A stretch of DNA of 7,140 nucleotides from Bacteroidales bacterium UBA3816. Lineage in GTDB: Bacteria; Bacteroidota; Bacteroidia; Bacteroidales; P3. The translations under genes and the position numbers were made by a program. Location: positions 1 through 7,140 of the forward strand of contig DFDY01000041.1 in assembly GCA_002368955.1 (NCBI GenBank). Direction: 5' to 3'. Positions within the stretch are counted from its first letter, which is position 1, and each line of letters opens with the position of its first letter. Of the stretch, positions 1-7,066 are shown one piece after another. The notes under the pieces are model-generated. The model was not told where the DNA came from. It was given only the letters and a program-made list of their open reading frames with translations, and made no database searches.

Positions 1-321
1 AACAAGCGCGGCTACAAGACCACGGTGGAGGGCCTGTCTGAGAAGTTCAACCCTGAATACTGGAACTACGCCAAGCTCATCTCGGGCGTGCTGCGCTACC
101 GCATGCCTATCGACCACGTCATCAAGCTCGTGTCGAGCCTGCAGCTGAAGTCGGAAAGCATCAACACGTGGAAGGTGGGCGTAGAGCGTGCCCTGAAGAA
201 ATACATCGTTGACGGCACCGAGGCCAAGGGGCAGAAGTGTCCCAACTGCGGCAGCGAGAGCCTGGTTTACCAGGAGGGCTGTCTGATATGCAAGAACTGC
301 GGCTCCAGCCGTTGCGGATGA
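1..321 (+). CDS. nrdJ: Vitamin B12-dependent ribonucleotide reductase (class II), 3' end only
   Basis: This is the C-terminal 106 residues of an adenosylcobalamin-dependent ribonucleotide reductase, which reduces ribonucleotides to deoxyribonucleotides in the cytoplasm. The frame is open from base 1 and stops at TGA 319-321, so the gene begins outside the window. The GTG at 25 is an internal valine, not the start. The visible part has an aromatic and basic stretch (NPEYWNYAKLISGVLRYRMP) followed by a tail with CPNCG, then CLICKNCG and a final CG. Family knowledge: class II enzymes of this type end in a cysteine-rich, zinc-ribbon-like tail whose CxxC pairs are thought to pass electrons from thioredoxin to the active site. 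The catalytic barrel is not visible, so the family call rests on the tail. An 80-bp gap separates it from folB, with no convincing terminator or promoter. Confidence 0.85.
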   Translation, partial: NKRGYKTTVEGLSEKFNPEYWNYAKLISGVLRYRMPIDHVIKLVSSLQLKSESINTWKVGVERALKKYIVDGTEAKGQKCPNCGSESLVYQEGCLICKNCGSSRCG

Positions 322-401
322 CGTGTGACGCACCACCGTGCATACCGTCATAAAACAAGGTTAAGCACTTTACACGACAGAGCTTTTTTTTTAGAGTAAC
401 G

Positions 402-779
402 ATGAAGATAGAACATTCGTATGTATATATCCGCGAGGCCCGCTTCCACGCGTTCCATGGGGTGCTGCCCCAGGAACGGCAGGTGGGAGCCGACTTCAGC
501 GTGTCGCTGCGTGTGGGCATCGATGTGAGCCAGGCCGTCAGCCACGACATGGTGGAGGTGACCCTCGACTATGCCGAGCTGTACCATGTGGTGAAATTCG
601 AGATGGAGCGGCCCTCCATGCTCCTGGAACATGTGGCAGGGCGCATCGGACAGGCCGTCTTCGACCATTTCCCGCAGGCGGCATCGCTCGACATTTCCGT
701 CACCAAGCTGAACCCGCCCATGGGTGCCGACTGCCAGGGAGCCGGCGTGGAGTTACACTTAATCAACGACAAGCAATGA
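402..779 (+). CDS. folB: Dihydroneopterin aldolase
   Basis: A 125-residue protein, the usual length for FolB. The enzyme cleaves 7,8-dihydroneopterin to 6-hydroxymethyl-7,8-dihydropterin and glycolaldehyde in cytoplasmic folate synthesis. The order of family motifs is clear: HGVLPQE near residues 19-25, DYAE near 56-59 with the conserved tyrosine Y57, LLEHVA near 74-79 with the pterin-anchoring glutamate E76, and TKLNPP near 101-106 with the catalytic lysine K102. Residue roles are assigned by analogy with characterised FolB proteins. The ATG at 402 gives the standard N-terminus (MKIEHSYVYI), and no Shine-Dalgarno sequence precedes it. A run of nine T lies at 384-392, just upstream. The stop codon overlaps the next gene in an ATGA, so translation of the two is probably coupled although their functions are unrelated. 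FolX-type epimerase is the related alternative but is less likely. Confidence 0.93.
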   Translation: MKIEHSYVYIREARFHAFHGVLPQERQVGADFSVSLRVGIDVSQAVSHDMVEVTLDYAELYHVVKFEMERPSMLLEHVAGRIGQAVFDHFPQAASLDISVTKLNPPMGADCQGAGVELHLINDKQ

Positions 780-2200
780 GGAACAGCCGGATATTGACTC
801 TGTGTGTCACGCTATTCCTTGCCGTTGCCGCGTCGGCAGCAGGCAAGAAGTTCACGCTGGTGGTAGATGCCGGCCACGGAGGCCACGACACCGGCGCGCA
901 AGGAGCCATCTCGAAGGAGAAGGACCTGACGCTGAAGTATGCCCTCGCCTTCGGACAGCTGGTAGAGCGCAACTGCCCCGATGTACACGTCATATATACC
1001 CGCAAGACCGACCGCTTCGTAGAGCTGTACAAACGTGCCGAGATAGCCAACAACGCCAAGGCCGACCTGTTTATCTCCGTACACATCAACGCGCTGCCCA
1101 AGCGGCACATAGCCCGCGGCTTCCAGACCTACACCCTCGGGCGCAGCAAGCGCACGGGCAAGCAGAACGGCGTGATGGAGAACCTCGAGGTGGCCAAGCG
1201 CGAGAACGCCGTCATCTTCCTGGAGAAAGACTACAAGCAAACCTATCAGGGCTACGACCCCAATTCGGCAGAGAGCAACATCATGTTCGAGTTCATTCAG
1301 GACAAGAACATGGAGATGAGCGTAGAGCTGGCCAAGTTCATGCAGCGCCGCGTATGCCGTGCCACGGGCCGGCAGGACATGGGTGCCCACCAGGACAACC
1401 TTGCCGTGCTGCGCCTCACGTCGATGCCCGGCTGTCTGATAGAGCTGGGCTTCATCTCCACCCGCGACGAGGAGCAGTTCATGAATACCGATGATGCCCG
1501 GCGCCGCTATGCACAGGGCATCTACCAGGCATTCATCGACTATAAGAACAAGTACGACAAGAACAGCACCGTGCCCTATCGCATAGAAACGAAGCAGGAG
1601 GTGGACATCCCCTCTGTGGTGCCGCAGGACGTGAAGACCGAGAAAGCCGAGAAGGACGCGAAAAAGCGCAAGCGCAAGAAGAGCAAAGTGGCCGAAGAGC
1701 TGGCCGAGGCCCGCGAGGGCAAGACGGTAGAAAGCGAGAAGCCCGCCGAGGCTCCCAACACCGACTCTATCACCATGGCGCAGCCCGCCGACACCGTACC
1801 GGCCACCCCCGCAAAGACCCCTGCCAAGGAGGCGGAGAAGACGCCTACCAAGGATGCGGCAAAAGCCCCTGCCAAGGATGCGGCAAAGACGCCTGCCAAG
1901 GATGCGGCAGCTGCTGCCGCTCCGACTTCCGCCCCCGTCTTCAAGGTACAGATACTCACCTCGTCAGTAAAGCTGAAGCCCACCGACAAGCAACTGAAGG
2001 GGCACCGCGATGCCGACTGCTATCAGGAAGGCGGTCTGTTTAAATATACGGTGGGCTCGTCTGCCGACTACAACGAGATCTACCGTCTGCGCAAGACGCT
2101 GACGGGCGACTTTCCGCAGGCCTTCATCATCGCCTTCCGCGACGGTGTGAAAATGGACGTGCGTGAGGCCATACAGGAATTTAAGAGAAATAAAAAATAA
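776..2200 (+). CDS. Periplasmic N-acetylmuramoyl-L-alanine amidase, Amidase_3 plus probable SPOR domain
   Basis: A 474-residue AmiA/B/C-type zinc amidase that cuts the amide bond between N-acetylmuramic acid and the peptide stem, typically to separate daughter cells. Residues 1-22 form a signal peptide (hydrophobic core, ASA-type cleavage site, no lipobox). The Amidase_3 domain spans about 27-255. Its likely zinc ligands are H34 (DAGHGG), E48 (KEKD) and H103 (SVHINA), and E223 (IELGF) is the catalytic glutamate. Residues about 120-190 form the insertion that in E. coli AmiB/AmiC carries the autoinhibitory helix. Next come a charged linker with a basic cluster (KKRKRKKSK, 296-304) and four eight-residue repeats (347-378). 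The C-terminus (about 388-474: FKVQILTSS, LFKYTVG, AFIIAFRDG) fits a SPOR domain, which would bind denuded septal glycan. The start is fixed by the ATGA overlap with folB and by the signal peptide. The downstream MCE gene begins 25 bp after the stop. Confidence 0.93.
   Translation: MRNSRILTLCVTLFLAVAASAAGKKFTLVVDAGHGGHDTGAQGAISKEKDLTLKYALAFGQLVERNCPDVHVIYTRKTDRFVELYKRAEIANNAKADLFISVHINALPKRHIARGFQTYTLGRSKRTGKQNGVMENLEVAKRENAVIFLEKDYKQTYQGYDPNSAESNIMFEFIQDKNMEMSVELAKFMQRRVCRATGRQDMGAHQDNLAVLRLTSMPGCLIELGFISTRDEEQFMNTDDARRRYAQGIYQAFIDYKNKYDKNSTVPYRIETKQEVDIPSVVPQDVKTEKAEKDAKKRKRKKSKVAEELAEAREGKTVESEKPAEAPNTDSITMAQPADTVPATPAKTPAKEAEKTPTKDAAKAPAKDAAKTPAKDAAAAAAPTSAPVFKVQILTSSVKLKPTDKQLKGHRDADCYQEGGLFKYTVGSSADYNEIYRLRKTLTGDFPQAFIIAFRDGVKMDVREAIQEFKRNKK
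1814..1909 (+). repeat. Four 24-bp tandem repeats in the amidase linker
   Basis: Four in-frame 24-bp units at 1814-1837, 1838-1861, 1862-1885 and 1886-1909 encode KTPAKEAE, KTPTKDAA, KAPAKDAA and KTPAKDAA. The last three units are nearly identical at the DNA level, which points to recent copy-number change by slippage or unequal exchange. The encoded segment is an Ala/Pro/Lys-rich flexible tether between the catalytic and SPOR domains. Confidence 0.9.
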
Positions 2201-2225
2201 AATTAAACAAAACGACAACAACAAT

Positions 2226-3128
2226 ATGAAGTTCTTTACCAAGGAAGTTAAGATAGCACTGGTGGCCATCGTGGGCATCGTGGTGCTGTTCTATGGCCTG
2301 CAGTTCCTGAAGGGACTCGACCTCTTTTCCAGCGACGATGCCTACTATGTGGCTTTCGACGATGTCAGCGGCCTGTCGCCATCGGCACCCGTCTATGCCA
2401 ACGGCTACCGCGTGGGCGTGGTCAAGGAGATTGTATATGACTATCAGCCCGGCGGCAAGATTATCGCCGTCGTGGGCCTGGACAAACAGCTGCGCATGCC
2501 CGTCGGCTCGCATGCCGTCATCGACAGCGACCTGCTGGGCAATATCAAGATCAACCTCGTACTCGACGGCGACCCCCTCCACCTGATCGGCAAGGGCGAC
2601 ACTATTCCCGGCGGCGCACAGCAGGGGCTGATGGGCAAGGTAGGCGAAATGATGCCTGCCGTAGAGCGCATTGTGCCCAAGCTCGACTCCATCATGACCA
2701 GCCTGAACCTGCTGCTGGCCGACCCCGCCCTGCGCAACGTGCTGCACAACGTCGAGGGCATGACGGGCAATCTCAATGCCACCAGCGTAGAGCTGCGCGC
2801 GCTGTCGGCCCGCCTCAACCGCGACGTGCCGGGCCTGATGACCAAGGCCGACGGCGTGCTCACCAACACCGAGCAGCTCACGGCCCATCTGTCGGCGGTC
2901 GATGTGGCTGCCACCATGGCGAAGGTGAACCAGACGCTGGCCAACGTCGAGCAGATGACGCAGCGCCTCAACAGCAACGAGGGCACGCTGGGGCTGCTCA
3001 TGCGCGACCCCACCCTCTACCAGAATCTGAACAACACCGTGGCTGCTGCTGACTCGCTGCTCATCGACCTGAAGGCGCACCCGAAGCGCTACGTGCATTT
3101 CTCGGTATTCGGCAAGAAAGACAAATGA
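2226..3128 (+). CDS. MCE/MlaD-family lipid-transport protein
   Basis: A 300-residue protein with one N-terminal membrane segment (about 8-28) and a single MCE domain (about 38-118: YYVAFDDVSGLSPSAPVYANG, then GVVKEI, then IDSDLLGNIKINL). Family knowledge: MlaD-type proteins form periplasmic hexamers tied to an ABC permease in the inner membrane and carry phospholipids between the membranes. The rest (about 145-300) is helical with many Leu and Asn residues and ends in KRYVHFSVFGKK, a tail I recognise from Bacteroidetes homologues. Two similar DPxL motifs occur at 166 and 261. The frame is open from 2163, but ATG 2226 is preferred because the upstream part overlaps the amidase gene and encodes lysine/asparagine-rich sequence unlike an MCE N-terminus. 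The gene lies 25 bp after the amidase stop, so the two are probably co-transcribed. The partner ATPase and permease (MlaF/MlaE) are not in the window. Confidence 0.9.
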   Translation: MKFFTKEVKIALVAIVGIVVLFYGLQFLKGLDLFSSDDAYYVAFDDVSGLSPSAPVYANGYRVGVVKEIVYDYQPGGKIIAVVGLDKQLRMPVGSHAVIDSDLLGNIKINLVLDGDPLHLIGKGDTIPGGAQQGLMGKVGEMMPAVERIVPKLDSIMTSLNLLLADPALRNVLHNVEGMTGNLNATSVELRALSARLNRDVPGLMTKADGVLTNTEQLTAHLSAVDVAATMAKVNQTLANVEQMTQRLNSNEGTLGLLMRDPTLYQNLNNTVAAADSLLIDLKAHPKRYVHFSVFGKKDK

Positions 3129-3244
3129 CGGCAAGGGAGGCAATTTTTAAATTGTCTAAATAACACTACCGCTGTCTTTTTCTTCCCTGCCATCCCTACA
3201 AATGCCTGATATTGCAAGCGTTCCGCAAGGCGAACAAACCTACT

Positions 3245-3271
3245 ACTGCACAGACCCGCCGTCTGTGCAGT
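3245..3271 (+). terminator. Perfect 11-bp inverted repeat, possible terminator of the folB-amidase-MCE unit
   Basis: The left arm ACTGCACAGAC (3245-3255) and right arm GTCTGTGCAGT (3261-3271) are exact reverse complements around a 5-nt CCGCC loop. The RNA hairpin would be stable. Only a short T-rich stretch (TTTCC) follows, so intrinsic termination would be weak by the classical rule. It lies 117 bp after the MCE stop and about 165 bp before the dnaA promoter, a sensible place to separate the two units. A protein-binding operator is the alternative. Confidence 0.5.
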
Positions 3272-3409
3272 TTCCGTATAATACACTGTGCCACAAGACG
3301 TTGCTATTTTGCAACACCCTCTCTTGCATACACTCTGTCTGGAAGTGGCATAAAGCGCGTTCACACCGCAAGTTACGGCAGCATCCGTCTTTGGTGGTAT
3401 TTTTTCGCA

Positions 3410-3441
3410 TTTGCAAGATTCAAAAAAATTTGCGAACTTTG
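3410..3441 (+). promoter_or_regulatory. Predicted Bacteroidetes-type promoter for dnaA
   Basis: A -33 element TTTG (3410-3413) and a -7 element GAACTTTG (3434-3441) are separated by 20 nt. The -7 box matches the TAnnTTTG consensus except for its first base. Transcription would begin near 3446-3448, giving a leader of about 64 nt before the dnaA start at 3511. The spacer includes a run of seven A (3422-3428). Confidence 0.6.
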
Positions 3442-3510
3442 CAACCGAAAACCGAAGACCCTACCGTCTGACTATAGTAAAAAAACGAACATATTAAATA
3501 AGTAACGCGC

Positions 3511-4917
3511 ATGGTAAACAACTCCAAGGCGCTTTGGGACAACTGCCTCTCGCTCATCAAGGCAAACGTCGCAGAGCAACAATATAAAGCTTGGTTCGAG
3601 CCCATCGTCTTCGAGCACTACGACGAAGCTACTCGGACGCTACTCCTGCAAGTGCCCAGCAGGTACTTCTACGAGTATCTGGAGCAATACTATGTGCCCC
3701 TGCTCAGCAAGGTGCTCAACCGCTGCTTCGGTGCCCATGTACAGCTGAACTACCGCATCGTGGTAGATCAGGCCCACCAGCTGACGGTCGATGAGCTGGG
3801 CAGCGAGCCGGTGGCTATCGACAAGCCCGAGGCTACCACCCGTGGCAACCAGGCGCCCACCATGCTCGACGCCGCCCCTAGCGACCTCAATCCGCAGCTC
3901 GACGTACACAAGACGTTCCAGAGCTTCATCGAGGGCGACTCCAACAAGCTGCCGCGCACCGTGGGTGTGTCCATCGCCGAGCATCCCGGCAAGACCACCT
4001 TCAACCCCTTCTTCGTCTATGGGCCCTCGGGCTGCGGCAAGACGCACCTCATCAATGCCATCGGTGTGCGCTGCAAGGAGATGTACCCCCAGAAGCGCGT
4101 GCTCTATGTGTCGGCGCGTCTCTTCCAGGTGCAGTTCACCGATGCCGTGCGCCAGAACCGCGTCAACGACTTCATCCAGTTCTACCAGACCATCGACGTG
4201 CTCATAGTCGATGACATCCAGGAGTGGGCCACGGCGTCCAAGACCCTCGACACTTTCTTCCACATCTTCGACCACCTGTTCCGCCTGGGCAAGCAGATTG
4301 TGCTGGCCTCCGACCGCCCGCCTGTTGACCTGCAGGGCGTGAAGGACCGTCTGCTCACGCGTTTCTCGTGCGGACTGATAGCCGAGCTGGAGAAGCCCAA
4401 CGTGCAGCTGTGCATCGACATCCTGAACTCGAAGTGCCGCCGCGACGGACTGAAGATTCCTGCCGACGTCATCGAGTTTATTGCCGAGACGGCCAACGGC
4501 TCCGTGCGCGACCTGGAGGGTGTGGTCAATTCGCTGCTGGCCTATTCCGTGGTCTATAATTCCAATATCGACATGCGGCTGGCCGAGCGTGTCATCCAGC
4601 GTGCCGTCAAGGTGGACAACCACCCGCTCACCGTCGATGACATTCTGGAGACCGTCTGCAACCATTACAGCGTCAGCCAGCAGCATGTGTTCAGCCGCAG
4701 CCGCAAGCGCGACTATGTGCTCGTGCGCCAGGTGTCTATGTATCTGGCGCAGAAGTACACCAAGATGCCTGCCTCGCGCATCGGACAGCTCATCGGCGGG
4801 CGCGACCATTCCACCGTGCTGCACAGCTGCAGTGCCGTCGAGCAGCGCCTGAAGGTTGACAAGGCGTTCCTCGACGAACTGAACAGCATCGAAACCTCCT
4901 TTAAGTTGAAGAAATAA
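3511..4917 (+). CDS. dnaA: Chromosomal replication initiator protein DnaA
   Basis: A 468-residue DnaA, the normal length. It binds DnaA boxes at oriC, forms an ATP-dependent filament that melts the origin, and recruits the helicase. Domain I (about 1-90) starts with ALWDNCLSLIKANV and includes the characteristic YKAWFEPI. A short linker (about 91-130) follows. The AAA+ domain (about 131-345) has Walker A GPSGCGKTH (171-179), Walker B LIVDD (231-235), sensor 1 in LASDRPP (266-272), the arginine finger R284 (TRFSCG) and sensor 2 R333 (SVRDLEG). Domain IV (about 370-468) has the DNA-binding signature GGRDHSTVLHS (429-439). No key residue is missing. No Shine-Dalgarno sequence precedes ATG 3511; the start is supported by the typical domain I beginning. 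The last 17 bp overlap the convergent GH97 gene. DnaA often represses its own gene, but I see no consensus DnaA box in the upstream gap. Confidence 0.98.
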   Translation: MVNNSKALWDNCLSLIKANVAEQQYKAWFEPIVFEHYDEATRTLLLQVPSRYFYEYLEQYYVPLLSKVLNRCFGAHVQLNYRIVVDQAHQLTVDELGSEPVAIDKPEATTRGNQAPTMLDAAPSDLNPQLDVHKTFQSFIEGDSNKLPRTVGVSIAEHPGKTTFNPFFVYGPSGCGKTHLINAIGVRCKEMYPQKRVLYVSARLFQVQFTDAVRQNRVNDFIQFYQTIDVLIVDDIQEWATASKTLDTFFHIFDHLFRLGKQIVLASDRPPVDLQGVKDRLLTRFSCGLIAELEKPNVQLCIDILNSKCRRDGLKIPADVIEFIAETANGSVRDLEGVVNSLLAYSVVYNSNIDMRLAERVIQRAVKVDNHPLTVDDILETVCNHYSVSQQHVFSRSRKRDYVLVRQVSMYLAQKYTKMPASRIGQLIGGRDHSTVLHSCSAVEQRLKVDKAFLDELNSIETSFKLKK

Positions 4918-6853
4918 GCACCATGCCGCCGTTGGGCTGCATGACTATCTTTACCTGTTGCCGCTTGTCCACCCGCAGCGGCTTCAGTGCTGTCTCCCCC
5001 TGCTTGTTGTCGGTATAGTAGCCGACCGTCTGCCCCGCCTTCAGCATGGGCAGCGTCAGCGTGAGCCGCCGCTCCTCCTGCCCGGCGTTCAGCCCCGCTA
5101 TGTACCATCGGCTGCCGCAGCGTCGCGCCAATACCACGTAGCGTCCGGGATAGCCGTCGATATATCGTGTCTCGTCCCATGCGGTGGGCATCGTGCGCAG
5201 GAAGTCCAGCTCCACCTGCGACAGCTCCTGCAGGTTGTTGGGGCGCATGGCCACACACTGCACCGCCGTCTGCATGGTGATGCCGCTGGCCATTTCAAAC
5301 GTGTTGGTGGTCTTGCGCGTATGTCGGCTGCGGTTGTCGGCACTCATGTGGCGGTTCATGATGATGCCGCCCCAGTCCATGGCAGCCACGGCATTGCGGC
5401 AGAAGGGGTGCAGCGTCAGGTCGAAGGGCTCGCGGCGTGCATGCTCTTCGGTGAAATACACGTTCTCTGAGGCCAGCACCGCCTCGCTGCTCACGAAGTT
5501 GGGGAACATCCGCTCCCACCCTCGCGGCAGCGTACACCCGTGGAACACCACCTGCAGGCCGTAGCGGTTGGCATCGCAGAGAATATCCTCGTAGAGCTGC
5601 ATGGTCTGCTGCTTGTCACCGCCGAAGAAGTCCACCTTGATGCCCTTCACGCCGATGCTCTTGAGCCATGCCATCTCGCGGTCGCGGGCCGTGGCGGTGT
5701 TCATGCACTGCCTGGGTGTCTGCGGCGCGTCGTTCTCATATCCGTTCGAGTTGTACCACAGCAGCAGCCCCACGCCCTTGCCTGCGGCATATCGGGCCAG
5801 CTGTGCCATGCGTGTGCGCCCGATGTTCCTGTCCCACCAGTTGTCCACCAGACAATACTCGAAGCCCATCGCCGCCGCCAGGTCGATAAATCGCACCTGC
5901 TCGTCATACGTGATGCTCTCGTCCTGCCCTATCAGCCAGCTCCACGTGTAGCGGCCCGGGCGGTAGTCGCCGCCAGCCTCGTAGAGCGGCTCCACCAGGT
6001 CGTAGGCCACGGTGGTCTCTACGATGGGGGCCAATGTGCGCCCCACGGTGATGGTGCGCCACGGCGTGCTTCCGGGCAGTGCGATGCCTGCCCACGGTGT
6101 GCCGTTGCCGTTGTTCTCGCCTGCCATGGGGTAGGCAATGGTATATCCCGTCTCGCGGTCATAGTCGCTCAGGTGGCTGCCCACATATCCTGATGCCACA
6201 CCCGTCTCGCTGACGAGCACCCATCCGCTGTCGCCCACGTGGAAGAGTGCCGGAAACACATAGCCCTCTCCGAACGCCGACGGCTTCTCCATGGCCTCGT
6301 CAGCACCATACACCTCTTCGTAGCTGGGTTTCGTGCGCTCCCAGCCCACCATCGCCTTGCTCTGTGGCGACAGGAACGTCGTCGTGCCCTCGGGCAGCCG
6401 GAACGATGTGGCCTCACTCTTCACCGCGGCACTCTTCGGGTTGTCGTTCGCCTGTCGGTATAGCGTGTAGCGCATGCCGATGTCGTTGTTGCCCACCATG
6501 AAGGTCACGTCCATGCGCTGCCCCTTGGCATTCAGCAGTGCCACGTCCATGCGCCGCGCCTCGTATGCTACGTGGGCTCTCTTCGTGCGCGTCATGTCGT
6601 ATGGCTTCCTCACGTCTTCCATGCGCACCTCGCCCATCGTCATCCCACGCGTAAAATCGGCATAGTCCGTCGTCAGCCCCAGCCGCGACGGCATCACCAT
6701 CCGCTGCCCGTCGTAGTCAACGGCATACATGGCGCGTCCCTCTTCGGTATAAACGGTCACCGTCAGCCTCCCGTCCGGCGAGCTGACGCTGTTCTGGGCC
6801 AGCATGGCTGCTATATGGCCCATCATCATCAGGAGCAGTATTGCTTGCTTCAT
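4901..6853 (-). CDS. Secreted glycoside hydrolase family 97 alpha-glycosidase, retaining type
   Basis: A 650-residue GH97 protein, near the usual family length. Residues 1-20 are a signal peptide with probable cleavage after MLAQ, so it should act in the periplasm or at the outer membrane. The N-terminal beta-sandwich (about 21-290) contains the SPDGRL opening and GYVFPALFHVGDSGWVLVSE. The (beta/alpha)8 barrel (about 290-560) contains TWSWLIGQ, EYCLVDNWWD, GIKVDFF, FPNFVSSEAV and CRNAVAAMDW. A C-terminal beta domain completes it. The family has inverting members (SusB, alpha-glucosidase) and retaining members (a Bacteroides alpha-galactosidase with an aspartate nucleophile). Here D408 in KVDFF fits the retaining nucleophile and E457 in SSEAV fits the acid/base, so alpha-galactosidase-like chemistry is more likely than SusB-like. 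The substrate is inference. No SusC/SusD genes adjoin it. ATG 6853 is chosen because the signal peptide starts there; no Shine-Dalgarno sequence is visible. Confidence 0.93.
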   Translation of the reverse strand: MKQAILLLMMMGHIAAMLAQNSVSSPDGRLTVTVYTEEGRAMYAVDYDGQRMVMPSRLGLTTDYADFTRGMTMGEVRMEDVRKPYDMTRTKRAHVAYEARRMDVALLNAKGQRMDVTFMVGNNDIGMRYTLYRQANDNPKSAAVKSEATSFRLPEGTTTFLSPQSKAMVGWERTKPSYEEVYGADEAMEKPSAFGEGYVFPALFHVGDSGWVLVSETGVASGYVGSHLSDYDRETGYTIAYPMAGENNGNGTPWAGIALPGSTPWRTITVGRTLAPIVETTVAYDLVEPLYEAGGDYRPGRYTWSWLIGQDESITYDEQVRFIDLAAAMGFEYCLVDNWWDRNIGRTRMAQLARYAAGKGVGLLLWYNSNGYENDAPQTPRQCMNTATARDREMAWLKSIGVKGIKVDFFGGDKQQTMQLYEDILCDANRYGLQVVFHGCTLPRGWERMFPNFVSSEAVLASENVYFTEEHARREPFDLTLHPFCRNAVAAMDWGGIIMNRHMSADNRSRHTRKTTNTFEMASGITMQTAVQCVAMRPNNLQELSQVELDFLRTMPTAWDETRYIDGYPGRYVVLARRCGSRWYIAGLNAGQEERRLTLTLPMLKAGQTVGYYTDNKQGETALKPLRVDKRQQVKIVMQPNGGMVLISST

Positions 6854-6975
6854 GTTCTATTGCAGATTATCGTTTGTTCTCTGATTCTTGTTTCTTTATT
6901 CTGTCGGTATCTTTTGTCTTCCATATAACTAACAGCTATTTCACTGCTTTGCAGTAGGAGGCGACATGTGCGCTG

Positions 6976-7006
6976 CAAAGTTAATCATAAATTTCGGATA
7001 CACAAA
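6976..7006 (-). promoter_or_regulatory. Predicted promoter of the GH97 gene
   Basis: Read on the minus strand, TTTG (7006-7003) is followed after 19 nt by TAACTTTG (6983-6976), a full match to the Bacteroidetes TAnnTTTG -7 consensus at the expected spacing. Transcription would start near 6969-6971 and leave a leader of about 115 nt before ATG 6853. That leader is AT-rich. Near its 5' end it carries a small hairpin (ACTGC, AAA, GCAGT; 6955-6943). Confidence 0.7.
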
Positions 7007-7066
7007 AGGCTCATTCGTAATATTGACAAAAAATGTGCCGCAAAACCGCAAAAAGTCGCAAAGGTC

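Noticed and set aside
324..352. Weak hairpin after the reductase gene (TGACG/CGTCA stem, 15-nt loop) as a terminator
   Set aside because: The stem is short, the loop is large and it is followed by AAAC rather than T. The nine-T run at 384-392 is too far away to belong to it.
2181..3143. Open frame (320 codons) antisense to the MCE gene
   Set aside because: It mirrors the MCE coding sequence, has a His/Gln/Val-rich composition and no recognisable motif.
3138..3157. AT-rich inverted repeat right after the MCE stop (AGGCAATTT and AAATTGTCT around TT) as a terminator
   Set aside because: The stem is mostly A-T with one G-T pair, the loop is only 2 nt and no T-run follows. The stronger inverted repeat downstream is a better candidate.
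3277..3282. TATAAT hexamer just after the inverted repeat
   Set aside because: The main sigma factor of Bacteroidetes uses TAnnTTTG, and no TTGACA-like -35 box lies at the proper distance.
3202..3505. Two overlapping short plus-strand frames (89 and 97 codons) before dnaA
   Set aside because: They cross the inverted repeat and the predicted dnaA promoter, and neither product looks like a known protein. The region reads as intergenic.
3640..4824. Long open frame (394 codons) antisense to dnaA
   Set aside because: It lies wholly within the DnaA gene, its product is a His/Leu/Val/Glu-rich sequence without a recognisable domain, and such frames are expected opposite GC-rich genes.
5836..5850. 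TTGTCCACC resembling a DnaA box inside the GH97 gene (a similar one lies near 4965)
   Set aside because: It departs from TTATNCACA at key positions, lies within coding sequence and is not clustered.
5540..6193. Open frame (217 codons) on the plus strand inside the GH97 gene
   Set aside because: The opposite strand encodes a clear GH97 barrel here, and this product is His/Val/Ala-rich low-complexity sequence without motifs.
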